Shown here: positions 1 through 39,980 of the stretch, piece by piece
How positions within the stretch are numbered: the stretch's first letter is position 1
Layout of the letters: each line of letters begins with the position of its first letter
Assembly: GCA_037951105.1 (NCBI GenBank)
Contig: JBAMJV010009425.1
Location: 29,699 to 93,698, forward strand
From: Echinarachnius parma
Lineage: Eukaryota; Echinodermata; Echinoidea; Clypeasteroida; Echinarachniidae
Reading direction: 5' to 3'
Length of the DNA stretch: 64,000 bases
The notes under the pieces: generated by a model
Told to the model about the DNA's origin: nothing
The model's input: only the letters and a program-made list of their open reading frames with translations
Database searches by the model: none
Position numbers and translations under genes: made by a program

Positions 1-594
1 CAATATCAACAATAAAATACCAGAAATGTGGTGGTATATATACTTGATACAATCTTAAGCAAATTATGACAAAATTGGTAACTCCGCACGTGCCCTCATA
101 GACCCCCGTTTATGGAGAACACGCACAACATAAACAGACACAGCACGTGAGAGAAAGTAATTTACCTCGTTATACTTCGCAATTCTTACTTATAGTAATC
201 AATTGACCTAACAAACGAGATTCCTTTACTTTAAAAATGGACCAGTTTGTTAGGGCCAGATACCGAACTTTTCGTATACACCCTTGTCTAGCTTTGGGTA
301 TTCAAGTTTGATACGGCACAGCAGTTCATAATGGGTAATTGTACAAAGGTCATGAGTGTACGTAAAGTGAGCACACAATCATATTCTGCTTCAATGACGT
401 CACGACATCCGAGCAGATGAGTTCATTATAGTATTGTAAACACAAAACCGGTACTTTTGAAAACACAAATGCAGATTTTATTGGAGGTTTTACATTTGAA
501 TTTTTTGTAAAAATCAACCTCTGAGGTAAACAGAACAACATATATTATTTTTAATTCGTCAGTACAGTCTTCTTTTAACCTGTCATCGATTATT

Positions 595-1150
595 CCCGGG
601 GGGGGGGGGGGGTCTGTCCTCATAGAAAGGGGGGGGTATCATGCGTGACCAAGGACTTGCCAAAAGCACCCTAAACGAGTATTTGCGTGGTGCAAAAAAT
701 ACACCCTAAGTAAGTATGCTTATCGGTAATTTGATACCCTTAGCAATTATCAATTTTTTGTACAACCCCTAAGCAAGTATTTTTGATTCCCTAAGCAAGT
801 AATCAATTTTTTGTAAACCCCTAAGCAAGTATTTTTGATACCCAAGCAAGTAATCTTTTTTTTTTGTAAACCCCTATTAAAAGCAAGTTGATAACTATTT
901 TTGATACCCTAAAGCAAGTAAGCTGAAGTTTTGAGACCCCTAACGAGTAATTCATCTTTTGGAGACCCTAAACGAGTAATTCATCAGCCTAAAAAGATAC
1001 CCTTTTTCCTGATTTTGGGTGATTTGGAGACCCGAGTATCTCGCCTGATCGTAAAAAACCACCCTGATCGTAAAAAACCACCCCTAATTACTCTTTTTCT
1101 TGGTCCAGGCATGATACCCCCCCCTTTCAATGAGGACAGACCCCCCCGGG
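595..1150. mobile_element. MITE with CCCGGGGGGG inverted ends and 8-bp target duplication
   Basis: The ends are inverted repeats of about 45 bp (CCCGGGGGGG, then CTGTCCTCAT and GGTATCATGC). Flanks are CGATTATT (587-594) and CGACTATT (1151-1158). The duplicate locus near 5550 has the empty site CGATTATTATG. An 8-bp duplication suggests a hAT- or Merlin-type element. The inside holds about ten imperfect repeats of CCCTAAGCAAGTATTTTTGA. Confidence 0.75.
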
Positions 1151-2044
1151 CGACTATTATGAATTTACAATATACAAGCTGATAAAACTGGGAGTGCGAA
1201 TGATATACTATTGCAATTTAATACGTTCCAGGGTATATGTGACTATACATATCGGCATTTTACTAAAATTAATATGACATGTCGTATGTGTGATTTGAAT
1301 TGAGTGTTATCATCGTGTAATGGCTCGCGTGGTTATATTTGTATTAAAAAAAGGAGATGACACGTAGTGTTTTAATTAGAAGATTCAAACACAGAACTTC
1401 TATACCGTTACCTAGTTACGGTAGTGTGTGTACATTTGAAAGTCTGCGGGTTCCTTGATTGCCCCTCAATAATGCGTGTTATCGTGATAATGACTTTCCT
1501 ACAAAAGATCGGCTAACCTAATTTCGTTCGGTCCATTAATTGAGCAAATTAAGTAGGCCTACCACCGTCAATTAAAAGGCCATCAAACTGCTGTTCACAC
1601 CGCTTTTCGACAACGGAACTTGGTAAAGATTTATATTATTATACATTTATATCAACTGCCTGACCACTATACATCTGTACTTACAACCATATCATATGCC
1701 TGCAAGGAGACTTGCAAAAAGGGGGGAAGACCTCACAGGATGAGGGCATCTTGTTGTGAAATCGGGTGTTGTTGACTTTTGTTCTTTTCTGTATTCACCT
1801 CCTGACGCTGGAGTGGGAGTAACTGGTGTGTGGGTGTGGCAGGAGGGGGCGGGGATGGACCAATTCACGCATTAAACCGTTAACATGGTTACCAGCAAGT
1901 CATTACGGCAAAGCTCTGCGGCATGTCGACATCGTTTTTAGATCTCTGGTTCTCCAGTCAGCATCATATCTATTAAAACAATCAATTAATTGGCCCTCTG
2001 CTCACAATATACGCATTGATTTGTATTTCCATCGCTGAACCAAA

Positions 2045-2095
2045 ATGGACAATTTTGTTGCTTTAATTTGCATCTGCGCCGTTGTGTCAAATATG
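2045..2095 (+). pseudogene. Duplicate signal-peptide exon with a 1-nt deletion
   Basis: Matches exon 1 of gene 1 (MDNFVALICICAVVS) with the same Kozak context and the GTAAGT donor. TCAAAATATG in the gene 1 copy is TCAAATATG here. The donor is therefore in phase 0, and splicing to exon 2 (which needs phase 1) would shift the frame. No further exons of this copy follow before 4956. Confidence 0.65.
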
Positions 2096-2256
2096 GTAAG
2101 TATCAATAAAAAGCTAACTTCACTATTGATCTGTTTACAATGACGTCCAATGTCTGCACTTTTTAGAATATCGCACGAATAGAACATGTGAACAATAATT
2201 TGTGGATAATACATTTTGTTTAAGACTCATTTTACTTTAAATTTTGCATTGAGATA

Positions 2257-3056
2257 TACAGGGTGGCCGAACAAACAAACAAACAACCAGGTTCACGGGC
2301 ATCTTTTACAAAGACAAATTATACCAAGAACAGTTAATTTGATCCAGTATTTTTTTTTAAATTAGGATGTCGTAAGTGAGACCATGTTTTGTCAATTTTT
2401 ACCAAGTCAGTCCATGATAAATCGCACTTACTGTCCGTCATAGCATCGAACAACGAAAAATACGCGCGCCATTGTAAGTGTGCATTCAACTGTGTGCCAA
2501 GATAATGAGCATAATTGGTTGATGTTGATTGTGTCGGGTAAGAAGTGCGATTTATCAGGTACTGACTTGGTAAAAGTTGACAAGAACAGTCAATTTGATC
2601 CAGTAGTTTTTTTAAATTTATTTAGGATGTCTTAAGTGAGACCATGTCAGGTTCCAATTTTTTGTCAATTTTTACCAAGTCAGTGCCTGATAAATCGCAC
2701 TTACTGCCCGTCATAGCATCGAACAACGAAAAATACGCGCGCCATCGGAAGTGTGCATTCACACTTCCGATGGCGCAGCGTAATTATTAGTTGTTCGATG
2801 CTATGTCGGGCAAGTAAGTGCGATTTATCAGGTACTGACTTGGTAAAAATTGACACAAATGGGAACCTGACATGGTCTCACTTACGACGTCCTAAAAAAA
2901 ACTACTCGACCAAAATTAATGTTCTGAATTAATATCATTTTTCTTTGTTACAAATGCCCTATCCCGTGAACCTAGTCATCATGTTTCTTTATTATGGCAA
3001 GTACCCCGTTCTGTTTTTTTTTGTTGGGGGGGGGGGGGGGGGGGGGCCACCCTGTA
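2257..3056. mobile_element. TACAGGGTGG MITE (Tc1/mariner-like ends), copy A
   Basis: Starts TACAGGGTGGCC after TA and ends GGCCACCCTGTA before TA. The inside has inverted modules with ATGTCAGGTTCC and AAGTGCGATTTATCA. A 21-G tract lies at 3026-3046. Confidence 0.6.
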
Positions 3057-3381
3057 TACAACATTGGTGTTTGTTTTGCGATATTTCTATCGAAAAGGTA
3101 TCTATATTATATATATCTCCAATCTCTGTCTGTCTGTGGACTCAAAAATCCAAAATTGCGCTCTATATCCCAATCACAGAAAAACTGTTCGATGAGTCAA
3201 TCACGCATATATTGCACAAACAAAAACGGAACGGGGAACTTCTCAAAATAAAGTTACACAATAATTATGTCCATCGGATAGGGTGTCTTTTCAAATGAAA
3301 AACGATACCAAGAACAGTAATTTTGGTTGTGTAGTTTGTTTTTATGGAGCTGTGAGTAACACCATGTCAGGTTCCCATTTT

Positions 3382-4955
3382 TATATATATATTGTTATTA
3401 TTATTATTATTAGTAGTAGTAGTAATATTACCTCGTTTTAACTGACGCTATTCCTGTCGAGATTTTGATAAATTATGGCATTCGATCTGCATTTCCAATT
3501 TTTGAAATACAGACTGTATTGGGGCCATTCTTAGTTTTGTGTGTGATCAAAAGTATGAAAATTGTTTAGATAGGTTGCTTTTATTTCAAGTATATTAGGC
3601 ATAATGTACACTTCATATAAGACTTGCAAACGTGAACGTCTTTCAGGTGTAACACAAATAATTGTATTATGATTATGTAACCGAAGTTCTGATGTCAAAT
3701 GGCATTGGTCGTATTGGAATTTGCACGGGAACATTTTTTTTTGCCTAACTCACGTTCATTTTGGAATTCCTGTGAATTATGAAAAGCTATTAGATCTGTA
3801 CTATAGATCTGTAAGTAAGAAAGTAGTAACGAATAAGAAATTATCTCAACCAGTTATTTTGTAATGCATTTCTCTTATCAAAGTAGTGAATTTCGCTAAT
3901 ACGCCCTTCACATTGTACACTACAGTCTCATTTGAAAATTGTTCAAATAAGCATCTAAAGTAAATTATAGTATATCATTAGTGATATGAGGGGCATATTG
4001 AAATTAAAGGCCCCAGGTGATCTCAAAATCATGATATGACCAGAGACGCTTGCCCGTTAACCCCTGTCATCTTATATAAGGCTATGTTTGTTCCATAATT
4101 AGGAATACAAATTTGATTATCATCAGAATAGTAATAAATGATTGTACATTAAAGGATGATTGGTTACTTTGTTGTTGCTTGCCTTAAGTGCATGTCGTAC
4201 CATGATGTACAATATACATGTACGAGTACATATTTGGGGATAATTCCAACGAACTACGAACCTAAATCAATGAGTCAACAAAACGTTAAAATAATTGCTA
4301 ATTGCTCGGCCTCATGACATTGAAGTTCCACATATCACGCGATATAGTTCAGCGTATATCCGGTTTATCAATAGAGTGATGTGCGGATCTCATTGTAGGT
4401 TCGTAATAATTCGTTGGAATTATCCCTAAGGATTTAGGGATCGAGTTATCATTGTCGTCGTGCTGTCTGCCCTTCTATTACAATCATAAAGAGGCTTTTA
4501 GTAAATCGTATTAATCGTATAATTGACCTACTCTGAACAAAGGGTGAACATTCTGACTTTTCATTTCAACTCTTAATTGACAATTTCCTGTCCGATTCCC
4601 ATTAGGAGACCTTGGAAATATTTGCTATGATGGATTTTAAAAGAGCTTATTGGCGAAATTCATTACTTTGATAATTAAAATAATGATTTTAGATAACCAT
4701 TTCATACTAATAAAACAGTTAAAATCTTATACTTGTCCTAAATCTGAATTCTTAAAACGTGAATCATCAACGAGTAATGGAACGATCCTCAAAATCTATT
4801 ACGTCACGGATGCAATAATATACGTTTCTCGTGAAAATCACCGTAGGCCAATCTACTAAGTAAAACCATACATTAAATATAAACATATTACTTCATATTT
4901 TCTTCCTATTTGCTCGCTACAAAAAATTGACAAGAACATTACAAATAATATCCGC
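3382..4955. other. Spacer between 5' copies A and B, with an inverted-repeat element
   Basis: No gene seen. 4237-4263 and 4397-4426 are inverted copies of a segment with GGGATAATTCCAACGAA, enclosing about 130 bp, like a small MITE. From 4406 on, the sequence matches 39990-40230 upstream of gene 2. Confidence 0.5.
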
Positions 4956-6438
4956 AATATCAACAATTAAATTACCAGAAATGTGGTGGTATACTTTGAT
5001 ACAATCTTAAGCAAATTACGACACAATTGGTAACTCCGCACGTGCCCTCATAGACCCCCGTTTATGGAGAACACGCACTACATAAACAGACACAGCACGT
5101 GAGAGAAAGTAATTTACCTCATATACTTCGCAATTCTTAGTTATAGTAATCAATTGACCTAACAAACAAGATTCCTTTACTTTACAAAATGGCCCAGTTT
5201 GTTAGGCCCAAGAAACCGAACTTTTCGTAAACACCCTTGTCCTAGCTTTGGCGTATTCAAGTTTGATACGGCACAGCAGTTCATAATGGGTAATTGTACA
5301 AAGGTCATACGTGTACGTAAACATGGTAAAGCGAGCACACAATCATATTCCTGCTTCAATGACGTCACGACACCCGAGCAGATGAGTTCATTAGTATGTA
5401 AACGCAAAAACAGGTACTTTTGAAAAACAAATGCAGATTTTATTGGAGGTTTTACATTTGTAATTTTTGTGAAAATCAACCTTTGAGGGTAAACTGAACA
5501 ACATATATTATTTTTAATTCGTCAATACAGTCTTCTTTTAACCTGTCATCGATTATTATGAATTTAATACAAAGCTGATAGAACTGGGAGTGCGAATGAT
5601 ATAGTATTTCCATTTAATACGTTCCGGGTATATGTGACTATACATAATCAGCATTTTACTAAATTAATAATGACATGTCGTATGTGTGATTTGCATTGAG
5701 TATTATCATCGTGTAATAGCTCGCGTGGTTATATTTTTATTTCAAAAAGGAGCTGACACGTGTTTGATTAGAAGATTCAAACACAGAACTTCTATACCGT
5801 TACCTAGTTACGGTAGTGTGTGGACATTTGAAAGTCTGTGGGTTCCTTGATTGCCCCTTAATAATGCGTGTCATCGTGATGATGACTTTCCTACAAAAGA
5901 TCGGCCTAACCTAATTTTGTTCGGTCCATTAATTGAGCAAATTAAGTAGGCCTACCACCGTCAATTAAAAGGCCATCAAACTGTGTTCACACCGCTTTTC
6001 GACAACGGAACTTCAGTAAAGATTTGTATTATTATACATGTTATATCAACTGCCCTGACTACTATACATCTGTACTCACAACATATAATATGCCTGCAAG
6101 GAGACTTGAAAAAGAGGGGAAGACTTCACAGGATGAGGGCATCTTGTGTGAAATCGGGTGTTGTTGACTTTTGTTCTTTTCTGTATTCACCTCCTGACGT
6201 TGGCGTGGGAGTAACTGGTGTGTGGGTGTTGCAGGAGGGGGCGGGGATGGACCAATTCACGCATATAACCGTTAACATGGTTACTAGCTAAGTCATTACG
6301 GCAAAGCTCTGGCGGCATGTCGACATCGTTTTTAGATCTCTGGTTCTGCAGTCAGCATTATATCTACTAAAACAATCAATTAATTGGCCCTCTGCTCACA
6401 ATTTACGCATTGATTTGTATTTCCATCGCTGAGCCAAA

Positions 6439-33780
<27,342 letters not shown>

Positions 33781-35342
33781 AGCTAAAAAGAAGTATCGGA
33801 AAACGCCCCACACACCCAAAATAGATAAGCGTTTTCATCACAGACACTGTGAAAGGTTTGATTTTTAGTTATCACATAACTTCTTCCTAATCTCCCCGAT
33901 TGATTCCACACTGTTCGCTCGATTTTATGACATTTTAAAAATATTTCTGAAAACCTATTTTAAAAATGTTGTTTTAAAATTTGAAAATATTGACCACTTT
34001 TCTTTGCTATGATAACCATAAACCGAATCGCATGTTTTTTCTCTCCTAGTAGTATTTATGTATTTGTTTGATAGTTTGCGATTAAAACCTGCTTATGGGA
34101 TTTTCACGATGTCTACAAACATTTTGAATTTAAAAACCCCACTTTGGTTCAAGTATACGGGTTAACAATTTAAGAAATTGCAATCACACATTATCACGTA
34201 CTGAACTGCATTTGGTAGCTTATATAATATATGGTCACTTCCATAATGACTTTGAGGACGTGATGGCCCCTAAAACAAATCAGATTCCACAGAAAAGTCA
34301 AAGTCTATGTTTTGAGAAGATTCAATCTTACATATTTGTTTTAAGTTAAAAACAAGTTAAATTCGCCTGTTTATATTAGTAAATATGGCAAAAACAGCTC
34401 AGTAATGTCAGAATTCAGAGCATTTTCTGTGTTTTCATGATAATGTTCAGAGCCGTGTTTATATATGGCTCTGATATTGTTTTATATTGTAGCGCCCTCA
34501 TGTTGTGACCTTACGAAATAATTACTATCGGAACTTGTAGACCTGGACCAGCTTGATATGTCTGCCAGATATGAAAGTGGTCGATCTAATAATACAGGAA
34601 ATGAGAGGGGGCACTATGTGCCCCTTCACCTTGGGTATAGGAACGCCAAAATAGTTTGGATTTTATTTTAGTTTTTCTTTAGAGATAATCTCTCTTTTGA
34701 ATACATATTTAAGCTGAACATATCATTCACATTTTCTGTATAAAACAATGGTTGAAAATTGATGTGCCCGGAGAAACGGCTGCATTTTGAATGAAAGCAG
34801 CCATGTTACCTTACCGTTATTATGTTGAACTGTCATTTAAGCAGAATCGACTTATAACTCTGAGTTTGTAATGATAACTTACAAGTCTTTGTTACTAAAA
34901 TGATGTTCGACGAGAATTGTATTATCCCTTTAAACTAAGTATTATTAACTGAATTACAATCATAGTAACTATGTACATGTATATAAAATGTAAACTGAAT
35001 TACGATCGTATGTAAATAAGCTTAGCTGAATAACGATGTTACGAAAGTAATGATTTACTGATCTACATAAATATATGTAAATAAGCATTATTATATACAT
35101 AAACTTATTAAACGAAATAACCAAGTTACTTTAATAATTACGTTCTTTGGTTACAGTAACTATATACATACAAAGTAATGCATTCAAATATTTGACCTGG
35201 GCAATACGAATCAGTGAATGGCTAATCTCAGTCATGTAATGTCAAATTAATTTGCATTGAGCTCAGCTGTGATGATTACATTTTATTTATACATTTAGTC
35301 AAAGTAAAATAATAAACCATATGTAAATTGTGTTCATAGTAA
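33781..35342. other. Sequence downstream of gene 1
   Basis: The first 100 bp and 34930-35200 match sequence downstream of gene 2 (61949-62040 and 63670-63850). ATTAAA at 34081 is a candidate poly(A) signal. No gene seen. Confidence 0.5.
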
Positions 35343-35861
35343 AAGGGGTAGTTCAGTTTTGGTATAGAGGGAGCTGCACGAAATATTTTGTGTGTAAGAT
35401 ACTGGACATATGAGAGTAACATTTGAAAGAACATACAATTCTAATGACAGAAAAAACTTTATTTTGTCAAAATCGGTTCAGAAACGGCTGAGATATCAAT
35501 AATATTTTCGATCGGAATAAATCTGGGCCCCAGATTTATTCGATGATTTAAAAAAAAAAAAATCAAAATGTTTACAATTTTTAAAAATTTCCAAAATAGG
35601 TTTTTAAATATTTGTTGATCATTATTTCAAGAAAACATCACATGCATAATTTTGTATGAAAAATGGTTGAAACCAATGCTTCTTTAGAGAGCGCCCTCGT
35701 GTGTTTTAATGGCTCTTTTTGATTGATAACAGGCTTTTAACTTAGTCGTTTGTAATTTTCTACACATTTCGAGCATGGTGGAGTTATAACTATTAGTTTG
35801 TAATGTTATTGTGCAGTTTTTGGTTACTAAAGCTCAGCCTTACCAAAACTGTACTACCCCT
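35343..35861. mobile_element. Diverged TTAA MITE related to family 1
   Basis: Ends AAAGGGGTAGTTCAGTTTTG and CAAAACTGTACTACCCCT, with TTAA on the right. The centre has ATCTGGGCCCCAGAT. Same plan as the 9138 copy but clearly diverged. Confidence 0.65.
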
Positions 35862-36262
35862 TTAATGTAATCTCTAGTTGACAATTTGAACTCAAACTCA
35901 AACTCAATCGATTATGTATGTAATTGACTCTCTTTTGCTTTCAATTCATTATTGTAATTATAAAGTAATCACCTGTTTGTATGTTAATCTGAGATTAAGA
36001 TCGATAAGTTAATTGGTAGAATGGACTACTAAAAATATACCTTTCATGTATAAGAAAAGTATGTGTTGGTGTTGTTTCCCTATAACATATGTATAATATG
36101 TACATACAAAATGTAAACATTTCAAAAGTTCAAGTAAATGTAATGTATTTTCAGTAAACTATATCATTAAAGTTATATATTATCACAACATGTTATGCAT
36201 CAAACTATTTTAATGGAGTTTACTGGAATTGTTCCCATGTTATGTATATACAATTCTGTCTA

Positions 36263-36602
36263 TACAGGGTGGCAAAAAAAAAACACGGAACGGGGCACTT
36301 CCCAAAATAAAGTAACAACATGAACATGTCCATCGGATAGGGTGTCCTTTCCAATGAACAACGATACCAAGAAAAGTAATTTTGGACGTGTATTTTTTGT
36401 TTTAGGGCGCTTTGAGTGAGACCATGTCAGGTTCCTATTTTGGTCAATTTTTACCAAGTCAGTGTCTGATAAATGAGACTCACTGCCCGTCATACTACTG
36501 ACCAAGTATGCCTATTCTCTCGGCACCGCTCGGCACACAGCTGAATGCACACTAACAATGGCGCGCGGCATACTCGCGTGTTCAATGGTATGTCGGGACA
36601 TA
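36263..36602. mobile_element. Half copy of a TACAGGGTGG MITE
   Basis: Left end TACAGGGTGG with ACGGAACGGGGCACTTCCC and inner ATGTCAGGTTCC. The right half is missing after about 36602. Confidence 0.55.
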
Positions 36603-37989
36603 TTGATATAAATAAGTTGTATCTGATTAAAGGTTCTATGATGGATTTGCATTATAACAAATACCATTAATGATAACACTGACATGTATTATATCTCACC
36701 TCATTTCCTCATTACTCAAATAGAATGACAACCATGACAATGGGTACGTGTCATTTTGTACTAAGTGCTTCGAGCGCGTGAAGTGTCGAATAGGAGGAAG
36801 GCTATCTCATTGATAACAAACGTTGTTAGGAAGCGATGAAAGTTGAGGCGGAAAACATTTTCCCAACGTGAAATTAATCAGCAGGGAGGTATAGATGAAT
36901 AACCCTTGAGACAAGCATGAATGCGATATTATACTGCTGTTAACTGGTTGTGAAGGGAATATCACGGAATGTTCCAATCCGAGCATTTTGCATTTTAAAT
37001 CCCGAGGGAACATTCCATCATTTTCCATGAACAACACAGTTAACAACTGTTATAATCATCTGGCTAAATCCGGGGGCTAAATAAACATTCATGCATTAAA
37101 ACATTAAAAAACAACATACCTTTGGTTTTCATTGTGACGTCATAATACAATCTCTTCTGCAGCGCTCGCCATGCGGTGAATAGTGCATCTGCCATGTGAT
37201 TTTATACAAATAATACATGGTCTAGAGTGCGTTATGTAAGTGCATTGCACGCGAGGCTATGTTAGCTGTGCGTAACGCACAGCTAACATAGCCGAGAGTA
37301 CGATGCATTTACATGACGCACGATAATATAACCGTAGTATTATTTGTTTTATAAAACGAGCTCAACCGCGGATTGTTTTATTTTGCTGGCTTATTGAAAA
37401 CAGACTTGCCACAATTAGTAACCCAGTCTATCTACTCTCTAGAATTTATTAGGAATTTACAGAATTAATCATCACTACTGCACTCGCTTCACTGAATTTG
37501 ACTCTGCAGCTCAGCAGATCAAATGCAGTCGCCTGTGAAATTGCCACAACATTTCCCGTAAAAGTGAGAATTATCAAAGAATTTCAAGCATTTCCATTCC
37601 AAAACTAACCAATATCAAACCACATATCATATAATTTACGAAACTGCTAAGATGTATTTACTACATAAAAGATAATTTACAAAACGAAGCATTTTCCATC
37701 TTTTTGTTTTATCACTTTCGCAAGTTTGTCTTCGTAGAACTATGTAAGCAAGCATTGTGACGTCATCAACCGTGCAAAAAGTTGTGCAATGAAAACGAGT
37801 AACGCACCCCGGTTGCACCCTGTTTTGCACGGTCGTGCATGTTAGTTGAAATTAGTCACGTGACATGAGTTAACCAATCACGTTACATAATTCACCAGAG
37901 CCGTTTTATAAATACAATTATTATGGCAATCACGTGAGTGTGTTAAGCTAATCAGTGACGCGTATTTTACTAAGACAGATGATATTATT
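36603..37989. other. Intergenic region with nested inverted repeats
   Basis: No gene seen. 37255-37293 is a perfect palindrome (19-bp arms, 1-nt loop) inside a longer imperfect one of about 110 bp. Inverted TGTTAACTGGTTGTG / CACAGTTAACAAC lie near 36935 and 37035. Probably one or more MITEs. Confidence 0.5.
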
Positions 37990-38515
37990 TACAGTGTGGC
38001 CCCAAAAAACGGACCGGGGTACTTTCCAAAATAAAGTACCAACATGTTTATGTCCATCGGATAGGGTGTCTTTTCCAATGAAAACGATACCAAGAACAGT
38101 CATTTTGGTCGTGTAGTTTTTGTTTAAGGACGCTGCGAGTGAGACCTGTCAGGATACCTATTTTTTTCAATTTTTACCTAGTCGCCGCCAGTTAATATGC
38201 ACTCCCTGCCCGTAATACCATTGATCGACCATGCCTATTCTCTCGGCACACTGCTGAGTGCACACTAACAATGGCGTGCGTTATCAACGCTATGAAAGGC
38301 GGTACGTGCGATGTATCAAGCACTGGATTGTTAAAAATTGACAAAAAAGAGAACCTGACATGGTGTCACTCACAGCGCTCTAAAACCAAAACTACACGAC
38401 CAAATTGACTGTTCTTAGTGTCGTTGTTCATTTGAACACCCTATCCGATGGACATAATACATTTGTTACTATATTTTGGGAAGTGCCCCGTTCCGTTGTT
38501 TTGGGACACCCTGTA
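37990..38515. mobile_element. TACAGGGTGG-family MITE
   Basis: TACAGTGTGGCCCC ... GGGACACCCTGTA, with CGGACCGGGG and CCCCGTTCCG subterminal motifs. Confidence 0.6.
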
Positions 38516-38586
38516 TAGTTATTGTAACTCGCTATATCTGTGGTGCATTGTAGGTCACCCTAGAGGTTGGAGGTTGGAGTGTGTGA

Positions 38587-38587
<1 letters not shown>

Positions 38588-38627
<40 letters not shown>

Positions 38628-38650
38628 CGTGCGCGTGCGCGTGTGCGTGT

Positions 38651-38696
<46 letters not shown>
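38588..38696. repeat. (TG)n microsatellite
   Basis: TG repeats with a GCGTGCGCG interruption near 38625-38645. Confidence 0.95.
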
Positions 38697-38697
<1 letters not shown>

Positions 38698-39980
38698 TGC
38701 TCTTGTGCCATTGTAATAATATTACATTTTTTTCAGTAATGGAGCAGTCACACGATGCTTGCGACGACCTGCAACAAGACTATAGAACTTATGAAGGGCC
38801 GATCATGTTCGAAATAACTAGACGTTACATGGTCTGGTAGACAATACTTAATCCTGAATACTTCAGGCAAGTCTCGTCGCATGCGGTGACCTATTGAAAT
38901 CGTATCCATGGCAACGATGCATGGTTTGGTAGACAATGATTTATCCGGAATACTCCAGGCAAGCCTCCAGATATTTCTGCTTTTCATCAAAAGCTATTTA
39001 TTCTCATTACACACCCTCATCATTGAAAGGGAGGTATTCAACCGACAGGTTTGTATTGTCATGATTTGGATCGGCATCCACATGACAGCGAAGGGGGGGG
39101 GGGGGGGGGGGGGTCTCGGCTCTTGCGCTCTTAATTGGGCCCAAGATTCTTCTTCATGTCCCACAGTTGTTATTTTTGTTGTTTGTCTAACTTGTTTACC
39201 GCGGGAATTTATATTTGGCCCATTTTGGGTCTTTGTATGAGCTAAAAGCCAAAAGCTTGCACCCCGACCCCCGTCCTATGTTTATATTTTGCAACATTTG
39301 TCTTTGTTATGGCTCCATACTCAGGTTAATTTCATATAAATTTGGTGCACCAATAGGGTTGCCCACCGCTAGTATGCTCCCCGGTGAGTAGAGGATGTGT
39401 ACAAGGTAATTGTGCGGGTCTGACGCTTAGAGGCTATTCGGCGCGATATAAATAAGAACTACTATTATTATTAATTATTATTAAATAGTATTGTTATTAT
39501 TATCATTATTACTATTATAATTATTATTATTAGTGGTAGTAGTAGTAGCAGTAGTATTATTCCATAATTTGTGCATCATATACACCATATCAATATAAGA
39601 GCAGAGAGATATTAACGCTCATCCTTGAATTGCGAAACATTTTCTGAGTGTTCATTGTATAGCTGCAGTGAGTTTGTACAACGCGGTGATGTATTCCAGA
39701 CTTTGACACTATCCGCCTTTCATATGCGCACGTGACCAATCGCAAGCTGTTGCAGGTCGTCGCAAGCATCGTGTGACTGCTCCATAAGTGACTGTCAAGC
39801 GAATCTAGTGCGTTGTATGACATTTTACGCCCTCGTTCGGCGGAGGTCCAAGACCAGCCATTTTCCATTCTTTTTTAAAAGATTCGAAAACAGATCTTGC
39901 GCCTGACTGGCGTGAGAGCGTGAACAAGGGGTAAAATGCGTGAGTCTCACGCTCAATGCGTGAGAGTTGGCAACCCTGCC
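38697..39980. other. Intergenic region with a SINE 3' fragment
   Basis: No gene seen. Two related blocks near 38810 and 38920 (GGTAGACAAT, ATTTATCC/ACTTAATCC) look like an inverted or repeated MITE piece. A G21 tract lies at 39093-39113. Confidence 0.4.
39357..39547 (+). mobile_element. SINE 3' fragment with an (ATT)n tail
   Basis: GGTTGCCCACCGCTAG, then GCTTAGAGGCTATTCGGCG and a GCGATATAAATAA end followed by TTA repeats and GTAGTA, like CR1/L2-mobilised SINE tails. Confidence 0.5.

Larger units (their letters stand above)
1..3381 (+). repeat. Segmental duplicate copy A of the gene 5' region
   Basis: Collinear with 4956-7488: both start CAATATCAACAAT near a CCAGAAATGTGGTGGTAT motif and run through the signal-peptide exon to a TACAGGGTGG element. 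Copy A has extra insertions (595-1150, and a longer 2257-3056 element) and ends in a TTA/GTA microsatellite near 3390-3425. Confidence 0.8.

Noticed and set aside
931-1182. 83-codon ORF
   Set aside because: Lies across a MITE's inner repeats and its inverted end.
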